Part shown: positions 1 to 6,038 of the stretch, piece by piece | Layout of the letters: each line of letters opens with the position of its first letter | How positions within the stretch are numbered: position 1 is the first letter of the stretch | The notes under the pieces: model-generated | The model's database searches: none | Told to the model about the DNA's origin: nothing | Seen by the model: only the letters and a program-made list of their open reading frames with translations | NCBI GenBank assembly: GCA_964580575.1 | Contig: CAZOLJ010000149.1 | Location: 1-6,160 of the forward strand | Length of the DNA: 6,160 nucleotides | DNA from: CAVPDE01 sp964580575 | GTDB taxonomy: Bacteria; Desulfobacterota; DSM-4660; Desulfatiglandales; HGW-15 | Reading direction: 5' to 3' | Made by a program: the position numbers and the translations under genes

Positions 1-212
1 GTCCAAACAATAAAGATCACGATTGCAAATAATACCGGGGCGCCTAGGAGTCCTGCTATTTGCACATGTCGTCGGATTTGCTCCCAAATTGGTGATTCCG
101 CTATTCTTCGCCATAGCCACATGCCTCCCGCAAGTCCCACTAGCGCGAGAGCAGCAGCGATGAATATGACCAGTAGACCCATATTGGAAGAAAAGGGAGC
201 AACGCTAAGCAT
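1..212 (-). CDS. Membrane protein, N-terminal part (runs off left edge)
   Basis: An open frame starts at an ATG at 212 and stays open to base 1, giving about 70 residues of an incomplete protein. It begins MLSVAPFSSNMGLLVIF. Two hydrophobic stretches are visible. One spans roughly residues 12-33 (LLVIFIAAALALVGLAGG and on) and ends in a basic WRR motif. The second spans roughly residues 52-69 (AGLLGAPVLFAIVIFIVW). They are separated by a charged amphipathic segment. This pattern predicts an inner-membrane protein; I do not recognise the family and the rest lies outside the window. The ATG overlaps the last eight bases of the hydrolase gene (ATGCTTAG), which suggests translational coupling and membership in the same operon. 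The Shine-Dalgarno is weak (TGGAA). A second in-frame ATG at 182, just before the first membrane segment, is an alternative start. The coding call rests on the open frame, the overlap and the hydrophobic pattern. Confidence 0.68.
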   Translation of the reverse strand, partial: MLSVAPFSSNMGLLVIFIAAALALVGLAGGMWLWRRIAESPIWEQIRRHVQIAGLLGAPVLFAIVIFIVW

Positions 213-1245
213 CTGCAGATTCCACGCATTCGATAAAGTCCTGGAGCGCATCCCGGAATTTGTGTGGCTCCTCCCACATACCGCAGTGCGAGCTTTGATC
301 AAGGATAATCTGTTGAGAGCCAGTGATCCCGGTTTTTAGATACTCCATTTGAAGGGGGGTCGCCTCATCATAGCGGCCAGAAAGGATCAAGGTGGGACAG
401 CGAATTAGGGAAAGGCGCGGCCTGATGTCCCAGTCCTTGAGAGGTCCCGTAGCGGAAAAGTCGCTCGGACCCCACAATGTTTCATAGAGTTCCTCGTTCA
501 CCCCCGCCAGCATTTTGAAGATGCCAAGAGGCATAGGCCGGAGCCGACAACCATGCCTCATGTTGAATTGGATAATCAGGATTTCATAGGCGCAAGGCCT
601 AAGCATCGGCCAATATGACATCAAGGAGGCAGCACCTGCGGCCAGTGGGTGAGAAAGGAAGGGGAAGACAACGCTTAGGATCGTCGCGCGGCAGTCGATT
701 TTCTCTTGAGTCAAAGAACAGGCGGGTTTTGCCCCAGGCTCGGGCGGCTTGGATGGACGAAGGGATTGCTCGCACCGGTCCAGGGCCTTGGAGATGTGGC
801 TTGGCATCAAGGAACGAAGCCGACGCGCTTCCTTGACCCAGAGTTGGACGCTGACCACCGAACTGCACAAGCAAGCGCTTTGGACCACCAAAGGGTGAGT
901 AAGAAGGTATTCGAGGGCTACCATGCCTCCCCAGGAATGGCCCAGAAGATGGATGCGATCCAACCCCAATGCCTTTCTAATGGATTCAGTCTGTTCCACG
1001 CAGCTTGAAATTGTCCACAGCGAAAGATCGCGCGGCCGATCCGACCTTCCACAGCCAAGCTGGTCGAACCGGATGACAGTCCTTCCATGGCCTGCCATGG
1101 TCTCCAGCGGTTCGAGGTAGTCGCTGCCCAAGCCGGGACCGCCATGCAGGAGCAGCACTGGCGTAGTCGAACCTGAGTTGGCCGATTTAGCGACCCGATA
1201 CCAGATCTTGTAACCTTGGAAATCGGTAAAACCTTCCGTGATCAT
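205..1245 (-). CDS. Proline iminopeptidase-type alpha/beta hydrolase (peptidase S33 family)
   Basis: This is an alpha/beta-fold serine hydrolase of the proline iminopeptidase type; members release N-terminal proline or other residues from peptides, or hydrolyse amides and esters. With the ATG at 1245 it has 346 residues. HGGPG (residues 34-38) supplies the oxyanion region. The nucleophile elbow GHSWGG puts the catalytic Ser at 104. Asp293 (SGRYDEATP) and His320 (SSHCGMWEEP) complete the triad. The stretch YETLWGPSDF followed by KDWD is characteristic of the family, whose members usually have about 290-320 residues. The extra length lies in the cap, roughly residues 163-217, where a proline-rich then hydrophobic segment is inserted. 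There is no signal peptide, so it is probably cytoplasmic. I chose ATG 1245 because GAGGTGA lies about ten bases upstream and the family usually begins near here. In-frame TTG 1281 and ATG 1278 would add 11-12 basic residues but have no clear ribosome site. Its substrate is unknown; the neighbouring genes suggest peptide trimming (inference). Confidence 0.88.
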   Translation of the reverse strand: MITEGFTDFQGYKIWYRVAKSANSGSTTPVLLLHGGPGLGSDYLEPLETMAGHGRTVIRFDQLGCGRSDRPRDLSLWTISSCVEQTESIRKALGLDRIHLLGHSWGGMVALEYLLTHPLVVQSACLCSSVVSVQLWVKEARRLRSLMPSHISKALDRCEQSLRPSKPPEPGAKPACSLTQEKIDCRATILSVVFPFLSHPLAAGAASLMSYWPMLRPCAYEILIIQFNMRHGCRLRPMPLGIFKMLAGVNEELYETLWGPSDFSATGPLKDWDIRPRLSLIRCPTLILSGRYDEATPLQMEYLKTGITGSQQIILDQSSHCGMWEEPHKFRDALQDFIECVESADA

Positions 1246-1320
1246 TTGTCGGATTTCACCTCTAAGGCGCCTTGCCATCAATTAGACAGATCCGCCGAAT
1301 CCGTGAAAGAGAGGCTCTTG

Positions 1321-1353
1321 TCAGAATTCATATGATGCTTGACCGATATTCAT
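1321..1353 (-). other. Ten-codon ORF with a strong ribosome site between oxidoreductase and hydrolase
   Basis: An ATG at 1353 overlaps the TGA stop of the oxidoreductase gene (ATGA arrangement). It is preceded by AAGGAG (1359-1364) at a five-base spacing, one of the best ribosome sites in the window. It encodes MNIGQASYEF and then stops. The frame is the same as that of the hydrolase downstream (1353 and 1281 differ by 72 bases) and is interrupted by two stops before the hydrolase begins. It could be a coupling mini-ORF that carries ribosomes toward the hydrolase, the remnant of a longer hydrolase N-terminus, or a chance ORF behind a chance AAGGAG. No function is assigned. Confidence 0.25.
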
Positions 1354-2807
1354 ATACGCTCCTTCTTCATCAGGGTCTCTGCCGCAAAAATGCCCGACAT
1401 CGCTGCGGGAGCTACGCCGAACCCCGGGTAGGTGGTCTGTCCTGCTTGATACAATCCGGGGATTTGAGAAGCATGGGGAAACTGCGCTTTGAGGTCAGCC
1501 GCAGCAGACAGTCCGTAGACGGCACCTTTGTAAAGGTGCATACGATCCTCAAAATCCTTGGGACTAAGCACTCTTTTCACGACAATGTCCATAGGGTGTC
1601 GTCGGGACAAGGCCTTGAGCGCAGATTCAACCACTTTCCCTGTTTTACGCTCATCCCAATCCTTGGCAGGGATGTCCTGTTTTATAGCAGGAAACATTTC
1701 AATGATGCTTCCCCCCCGTGAGGCTAGCTCTGGCATTGTCACCGTTGGGACGAAGTAAACAAACCACTTGACTTCGTCCCTCCTGGGAATGAAATACCTG
1801 GACTGCTCGTTCATCATCGGAAGGATGCTATTGGAATGGCTGCATCCATCGATCACGTTAGATAATCCGAGTTGGATCGACAGCACGCTGTGCGACAAGG
1901 GAGCCTTTTGCACCTTTCGGCTCATCCCCTTCGGCAAGTCCTCGGCATTGAGGAGCAAACTGAACGTTTCCAAGCCGCTGGCGGTTGATATGACCGCATC
2001 GACCTTGGCCAGGCCCTGCCCTTCGATTTCCAACCCATAAACACGTCCATTTTTCACGAGTATTTTATCAACTTTCGAGTTGAGGAATATTTCGCCACCA
2101 TTCTCCCTTAAACACTGACTCAGTGTTTCAGGTATTCTACCCATTCCGCCCTCAGGCAGGTAAAATCCCTCGCTCAGGAGGGCGATAAGCCCCAATATCA
2201 ATGGAACCGGTGTTTTCTGTGGCGGCATGCCAGTAAAGAGTAATGCACCTGCCATCGCGGCGCGTACCGTTCCGTCACTGAACAGTGAAAGGAGCTCTGA
2301 TGCGACTGTCCCGTGAAACTTAAGGAGATGAGGTAATAGTTCTGGAATCAGCCGGGAAAGCGAAGGGGGATGAGTGAAGAGGTCATGCTCAAAGAGCCGA
2401 AGAACGGGTTCCCATTTCTTCCGCATATTCCCAAGTTCTCTTCGCAGCCGGACGGTCTCCGTCTTTCCAACTTTTTTATCGAAACCTACCTTGAACTTGT
2501 CGCCCATCGACACGACTGTGCCATCAGGCAATGTCGTCTGGTGAGATGCGATCTTCCTTAATGGCAGGATTGAACGGCGGTCAAGGTTCAATCTTTTAAA
2601 GACGCGATCGAGTATTCCTGGAAAACCTAAGTAGACGGCTCCATCGTTGAAAGTGTATCCTTCTATATTTGTGGCAGCACAACAGCCACCAAGCTTATCA
2701 TTGGCTTCAAAGAGTTTGACCCTCATGCCGTGTCTAGCGAGCAGCCCGCCTGCTGACAGCCCCGACACACCCCCGCCGATAACTCCCACTGTGCCAACTT
2801 TACCCAC
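1350..2807 (-). CDS. FAD-dependent oxidoreductase of the phytoene desaturase / carotenoid isomerase (CrtI/CrtISO) superfamily
   Basis: This 485-residue flavoprotein has the CrtI/CrtISO/retinol-saturase architecture. The dinucleotide-binding fold is at the very N-terminus: VIGGGVSGLSAGGLL carries GxGxxG at Gly11, Gly13 and Gly16, and Glu34 (LFEAN) would bind the adenosine ribose. The following GGCC and GYTFNDGAVYLGFP segment matches the substrate-domain entry seen in this family. PEGGMGRIPETL (middle) and the C-terminal AGQTTYPGFGVAPAAMSG (455-472) are the second FAD-contact motif typical of phytoene-desaturase-like proteins. Length is usual for the family (about 490-510). The GTG start at 2807 is supported by TAGGTAGG four bases upstream and by placement just before the nucleotide-binding strand. 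Members desaturate, isomerise or saturate polyenes, but many uncharacterised relatives sit in biosynthetic clusters. No other carotenoid gene is visible here, so a carotenoid substrate should not be assumed. It is 150 bases after the propeptide-like gene. Confidence 0.88.
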   Translation of the reverse strand: MGKVGTVGVIGGGVSGLSAGGLLARHGMRVKLFEANDKLGGCCAATNIEGYTFNDGAVYLGFPGILDRVFKRLNLDRRSILPLRKIASHQTTLPDGTVVSMGDKFKVGFDKKVGKTETVRLRRELGNMRKKWEPVLRLFEHDLFTHPPSLSRLIPELLPHLLKFHGTVASELLSLFSDGTVRAAMAGALLFTGMPPQKTPVPLILGLIALLSEGFYLPEGGMGRIPETLSQCLRENGGEIFLNSKVDKILVKNGRVYGLEIEGQGLAKVDAVISTASGLETFSLLLNAEDLPKGMSRKVQKAPLSHSVLSIQLGLSNVIDGCSHSNSILPMMNEQSRYFIPRRDEVKWFVYFVPTVTMPELASRGGSIIEMFPAIKQDIPAKDWDERKTGKVVESALKALSRRHPMDIVVKRVLSPKDFEDRMHLYKGAVYGLSAAADLKAQFPHASQIPGLYQAGQTTYPGFGVAPAAMSGIFAAETLMKKERI

Positions 2808-2957
2808 AGAGCCTACCTAATTTTGTGTGTCCTGTTGCCACCTGTATTTCCCGAGCCATAATTTGTGGTTTTGAAGAGTCCCTTCGGTTCAAGGGCTAGG
2901 CAGAATAGTCCACGGTGTGTACATCGCTCTCATACTCAAGCCTGCCCGTGGAAGCCT
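2808..2957 (-). other. Intergenic spacer ahead of the FAD oxidoreductase gene
   Basis: These 150 bases are the longest non-coding gap in the presumed operon. I see no convincing -35/-10 pair and no terminator with a T run. A five-base-pair inverted repeat CCCTT/AAGGG (2881-2896) is too short to call. Two very small minus-strand ORFs occur. One is 14 codons at 2889-2933 (MRAMYTPWTILPSP). The other is 19 codons at 2800-2859 and ends eight bases inside the oxidoreductase gene. Neither has a good ribosome site. The gap could hold a secondary promoter that I cannot identify. Confidence 0.4.
2812..2818 (-). promoter_or_regulatory. Ribosome binding site supporting the GTG start of the FAD oxidoreductase
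   Basis: On the minus strand AGGTAGG ends four bases before the GTG at 2807. It gives two overlapping AGG cores, at four and eight bases from the start. It decides for GTG 2807 over later in-frame GTG codons, because the dinucleotide-binding strand begins within six residues of this start. Confidence 0.55.
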
Positions 2958-3173
2958 TCAAGGTCGAAGCCGAGGGGAAGGGTAGGTCACTTCTTCAGCA
3001 ACGGTCCAGCCCTTGAGGTTAGAACGAAGCCATTTTGCTCCTTCCTCTGAGGCTTCCACCAGGACAGCTCGTACGATCGAATGGTCGAGGATCCTTACAC
3101 CCGGGGCGTTGAAGATCTTGTCGAGGTCCTCGGGGTCCGGAGTCTGCTCTCGGCACAAGAGAACGTATCGCAA
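2958..3173 (-). CDS. Free-standing subtilisin-propeptide-like (inhibitor I9-like) small protein
   Basis: This 71-residue protein starts at a TTG six bases after the protease stop codon and in the same frame, with AGGTG (3183-3187) nine bases upstream inside the protease's last codons. It begins MRYVLLCREQ and shows a strand-helix-strand-strand-helix-strand pattern. RYVLL is strand 1, PEDLDKIFNA a helix, VRILD and RAVLVEA strands, EEGAKWLRSNL a helix and WTVAEEV the last strand. This is the ferredoxin-like order of S8 propeptides and I9 inhibitors. It resembles the protease's own N-terminus: MRYVLL against MRYILL at residue 5, ILDHSI against IIHSI, LVEASE against LAEMDE, and TYPSP against NYPRP at 83-87. 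I infer a trans-acting folding chaperone or inhibitor of the upstream protease. Alternatives are a remnant of a duplicated protease gene, or a readthrough C-terminal extension. Homology is judged by eye; the family assignment is moderately sure. Confidence 0.72.
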   Translation of the reverse strand: MRYVLLCREQTPDPEDLDKIFNAPGVRILDHSIVRAVLVEASEEGAKWLRSNLKGWTVAEEVTYPSPRLRP

Positions 3174-3179
3174 TGTGAA

Positions 3180-4721
3180 TTACACCTTTGAGGGGTCGGG
3201 TAACCCTGCACCTTCGAACTCCGGGCCGAACCCCCTCGGAATGCAGTTATCAAGCAGCAGCCTTTCAATGGCATCTGATCTGGCCCGATCACGACGCAAT
3301 TTGTAGATATTCGGATCGCGGGACAGCAGGCACGCCGCAGCGCCTGTGACAACCGGTGCGGCCATGGAGGTGCCGCTGAGCAATCCGTACTTGTTGCCCG
3401 GCATTGTCGACATAACACCCACCCCCAGGCCTGTCACTCCGATCTCAGGACCGACATTCGAGAACTCGGCGATGAACTCCTGCGGGTCCACCTGACTGTT
3501 TGGCGGTCTGCAGACCTGGGCTTCCTCCAGCGCCCCTTCGGGAAAGGTTCCCTCGCGTCCCATTGCGGAAACAGCTAAAGCCCCTTGATAGGCTGCAGGA
3601 TAGTTGACGGACCGGCGTCCGTCGTTGCCCGCGGATACAATGACGAGCATCCCGCTATTCCTCGCGTCTTCGATGGCTTCCTGCAGCACCGGGTCGTTCG
3701 GACCGTCCTCGACGCTGAGGTTAACGAGGTCGCAACCGTCAGCGCTTGCACGGATCAACGCTTCCAGAAGGGCATAGTTTGTTGCACCCGCGCCCGAAAA
3801 CACCCGGTACGAATAGATCATGACACCGGGAGCAAGGCCGCGCAACCCGGGTGGGCTGCCTTTGAGATTCCCCTTGGCGCCGATCAGCCCAGCAACATGG
3901 GTTCCATGGAAATCCAAGTCTGCGTAATCGTCATCAGGTTCGCCTGTGACGCAGTTGCGGCCTCCGACGACGTTCAGATCTCTGTGCGGGCCGACACCAC
4001 TGTCTATGACCCCCACCTTAACTCCCCTGGTGGAGTCAAAGTGCGAGTTTGCGTAATAGTGGCGCACGGCATCGGTAAAACGGAGATCAAGTGGCGCAAG
4101 CCCCAGCTTTATTGGATCAACTGTAGGAATATCTTCAAGAAATGCCCCCCAGTACCCATCCGGTGGGTAACAATAAAGGCGTTCGATTGTTTTTGCTGAG
4201 AGCGTTAAATCAACCTTCCCGCTTCGATCAGTGACTTTTTCATCCCCTTTCAGCATGGAGAAGTCCGAAAAAGCTGTCACAAGAGCGTCGCCAATCCCCT
4301 TCCGTCTTCCTCTTCTGTCGTTAATTGTTATGTTGACTTTCGCACGCCTTTTTGTGGAACCCTGCTTCGCCTCTGTTCGAGGGTGAGGCCAAGTGGCATA
4401 TTTGGAATAGCTGTAGGGGAGCGCGGTTGCCGAAACGCCCAAGGGCGCGAGCTTGTGACTGGGCCTGGGGTAATTCAAAACAGGCATTGCACGCATTTGA
4501 GTTCGTGAGAGCATCTCGCGGGCGGTGACCTCATCCATTTCAGCGAGCTTGGGTCCGTCATCCTTTATGGAATGGATGATCTTGGGCGCCCTCGTTTCAG
4601 CGAAAGTGGATCGCGGAGCGGAGGAAATATCGCGCGTCACCGGGCGTGGGCTTTCTGTAAGAAAGCCCCTTTCCGAAAAACCCTGACGCGGCAGCAGAAT
4701 ATATCGCATTAATTTGGCCAT
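3180..4721 (-). CDS. Subtilisin-like S8 family serine protease with propeptide and beta-sandwich-like N-terminal domain
   Basis: This 513-residue endopeptidase has a complete subtilisin triad: Asp240 (GVIDSGVG), His272 (FHGTHVAG) and Ser452 (SGTSMAAP), with oxyanion Asn366 (SAGNDG). The catalytic domain covers about 230-510 and ends normally. Residues 5-92 look like a propeptide: MRYILLPRQ is a first strand, and residues 58-92 give a helix and a final strand ending NYPRP. Residues about 128-197 (KVNITINDRRGRRKGIGDA, later VTDRSGKVDLTL and YPPDGYWG) look like a carboxypeptidase-regulatory-like beta-sandwich found before the catalytic domain in some S8 proteins. There is no signal peptide or cell-wall anchor, so it probably acts inside the cell or leaves by another route. 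ATG 4721 has AGGAGG at five bases, so it is preferred over the in-frame ATG at 4709. It lies 42 bases after the radical SAM gene and is followed at once by the propeptide-like gene. Its target may be a cluster product or precursor (inference). Confidence 0.95.
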   Translation of the reverse strand: MAKLMRYILLPRQGFSERGFLTESPRPVTRDISSAPRSTFAETRAPKIIHSIKDDGPKLAEMDEVTAREMLSRTQMRAMPVLNYPRPSHKLAPLGVSATALPYSYSKYATWPHPRTEAKQGSTKRRAKVNITINDRRGRRKGIGDALVTAFSDFSMLKGDEKVTDRSGKVDLTLSAKTIERLYCYPPDGYWGAFLEDIPTVDPIKLGLAPLDLRFTDAVRHYYANSHFDSTRGVKVGVIDSGVGPHRDLNVVGGRNCVTGEPDDDYADLDFHGTHVAGLIGAKGNLKGSPPGLRGLAPGVMIYSYRVFSGAGATNYALLEALIRASADGCDLVNLSVEDGPNDPVLQEAIEDARNSGMLVIVSAGNDGRRSVNYPAAYQGALAVSAMGREGTFPEGALEEAQVCRPPNSQVDPQEFIAEFSNVGPEIGVTGLGVGVMSTMPGNKYGLLSGTSMAAPVVTGAAACLLSRDPNIYKLRRDRARSDAIERLLLDNCIPRGFGPEFEGAGLPDPSKV

Positions 4722-4726
4722 AGCGT

Positions 4727-4732
4727 CCTCCT
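4727..4732 (-). promoter_or_regulatory. Consensus Shine-Dalgarno site of the S8 protease gene
   Basis: A perfect AGGAGG on the minus strand sits five bases before the ATG at 4721. It fixes the start at MAKLMRY rather than at the second in-frame methionine four codons later, and suggests the protease is translated efficiently and independently of the radical SAM gene. Confidence 0.75.
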
Positions 4733-4742
4733 GTTGATATCG

Positions 4743-4774
4743 CAGTGAAAGAAGGCTCCTCCTTCAAGACACTG
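4743..4774 (-). promoter_or_regulatory. Stem-loop spanning the radical SAM stop codon
   Basis: On the minus strand CAGTG, TCTT, GAAGG, AGGAG, CCTTC, TTT, CACTG form a hairpin with two five-pair stems, CAGTG/CACTG outside and GAAGG/CCTTC inside. They are separated by a small TCTT/TTT internal loop and capped by AGGAG. It covers the TGA of the radical SAM gene (4764-4766) and ends 10 bases before the protease ribosome site. There is no T run after it, so it is not a standard terminator. It might act in mRNA stability or as a partial barrier between the two genes. It may also be chance. Confidence 0.32.
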
Positions 4775-6038
4775 CCAGCTGGTCTGTGCAAATTTTATTG
4801 AATAGAAAATATTCAATGCACTGCTCACCCACGATCACATTCAGCCCCAAGTCTTCACACGTCCGGATGAAGCGAAACAGTCTAAGAATCGTGTTTTTGT
4901 TCGGCTGCCCTTTTTGAGAAGTAGATTCGGAAGCCGGCGTTGCCATGAAAGGGTACACATTCACCACGTCGAAGTAACGCCTGTGATCCACCAGGAACTG
5001 GATCGTTTTCTCAAAATCTGTTCTACCCTCTCCAGGGGCACCGATGATTAGAGAAGGAGCAGGCAAAATACCGTTTGAATGCAGCCTTTTTATGAAATCG
5101 GACATCTGCTTTGAGGTGATCCCCTTGTTCATTGCACGGAGGGTCCTGTCACTCCCAGACTCCAACCCAAAGAAGATCCCTCTGCACCCTGCCTTCCGCA
5201 ATGCCTGAATTTCCTTCCCGGATAAATCCGCCCTGGACTGCCCACACCACGGCTTGTTAAAGCTCTCCAGATAGCCGCAGAACTCGATCAAATTGTGACC
5301 GTTGAGTGAATGGTCCCTGCAAACGAGCACTTTTGGGTCATATCGATCCACGAGTACTTCCAATTCCTTGATAACGGCCTTGGCTGACCTCTCAAGATAC
5401 CCTGAATTCCAGCCCCTGGAAAGTGAGCAGAAGCTGCATCGTCCCCAGGAGCACCCGTGCTTCAACGTGAACGGGAGAAGGTCAAAGAGGTATTTGTCGC
5501 GATTCTCATAGATCGGGGCCGGCAACAAGTCGTAGCAAACAGGTCCGGCGCCAGGGTCCACATGAAAAAGATCATTTAGGTGAACCGGTTGCACCCCGTG
5601 ACTCTTCAAATCTGCTTCGCTTGTCCATGAACCCAGAGAGTTGCCGAAGAAGAAGACGCTGGTCCGTGGGGATGCTCGCTGGACAGCACCGGTGAGTCTC
5701 AAAACCGCCTCAGTCGAAACCGTTGGGAACCAGGAGGGGGCCGTCACATAAACCGCAGAATACTCTCGCCACGCCACTGCTGAATATGCCCTGTCGGTTC
5801 GGCTCTCCTGCTGATCATAGAACGGGTAAAGAAACAGATCATCCGTGACGATTCGGGCCTCATTGATGCGATGCAGCACTTGTTCGAGCTGACCTCTTTG
5901 CTTGAAATGCATCTCCGCGTTGAGGTCGATGACGTCGACGTCATACCTGCTCTTCAGGACGGCCGCCCCATACCCCAAGGTACAGCTGGGGTGAAAGGGC
6001 AAATGGGAAAGGATTGGGGTCACAAGCGCGGCCTTCAT
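4764..6038 (-). CDS. B12-binding-domain radical SAM enzyme
   Basis: This 424-residue protein belongs to the class with an N-terminal cobalamin-binding Rossmann-like domain and a C-terminal radical SAM barrel; relatives include methyltransferases, cyclases and peptide-modifying enzymes. Residues 1-150 (MKAALVTPILSHLPFHP, then VDVIDLNAE) form the B12-like domain, without the DxHxxG base-off motif. The cluster motif is Cys196, Cys201 and Cys204 in GCSWGRCSFC, spaced CX4CX2C rather than the usual CX3CX2C. GIFFGLESGSD (287-297) and the following MNKGIT match the SAM-binding region, and IIGAPGEG (331-338) is a further barrel motif. These mark an Elp3/MiaB-like SAM domain. It likely needs a 4Fe-4S cluster, SAM and perhaps cobalamin in the cytoplasm. 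I chose ATG 6038 because the B12 strand MKAALVTP begins there, although only GGGG precedes it. The frame stays open upstream to the window edge, with a TTG at 6140. The substrate is unknown; the protease next door makes a peptide possible (inference). Confidence 0.88.
   Translation of the reverse strand: MKAALVTPILSHLPFHPSCTLGYGAAVLKSRYDVDVIDLNAEMHFKQRGQLEQVLHRINEARIVTDDLFLYPFYDQQESRTDRAYSAVAWREYSAVYVTAPSWFPTVSTEAVLRLTGAVQRASPRTSVFFFGNSLGSWTSEADLKSHGVQPVHLNDLFHVDPGAGPVCYDLLPAPIYENRDKYLFDLLPFTLKHGCSWGRCSFCSLSRGWNSGYLERSAKAVIKELEVLVDRYDPKVLVCRDHSLNGHNLIEFCGYLESFNKPWCGQSRADLSGKEIQALRKAGCRGIFFGLESGSDRTLRAMNKGITSKQMSDFIKRLHSNGILPAPSLIIGAPGEGRTDFEKTIQFLVDHRRYFDVVNVYPFMATPASESTSQKGQPNKNTILRLFRFIRTCEDLGLNVIVGEQCIEYFLFNKICTDQLAVS

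Noticed and set aside
121..339. 72-codon open frame on the plus strand
   Set aside because: It is antisense to the end of the hydrolase and to the start of the coupled membrane protein, both better supported on the minus strand.
599..874. 91-codon minus-strand frame overlapping the hydrolase
   Set aside because: It lies out of frame inside the hydrolase. I considered it as a sign of a frameshift in the cap insert, but the hydrolase frame is continuous and family motifs flank it on both sides.
1272..1721. 149-codon open frame on the plus strand
   Set aside because: It runs antisense to the FAD oxidoreductase C-terminus and the adjacent spacer; its translation has no domain-like pattern.
2881..2896. 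CCCTT/AAGGG inverted repeat as a terminator
   Set aside because: The stem has only five pairs and no T run follows on either strand.
3095..3418. 107-codon minus-strand frame overlapping the protease C-terminus
   Set aside because: It overlaps the catalytic Ser region and the propeptide-like gene in another frame, with arginine- and serine-rich content typical of a shadow.
3585..4199. 204-codon open frame on the plus strand
   Set aside because: It lies wholly opposite the S8 protease catalytic domain, shows no recognisable motif, and the protease frame carries the full triad.
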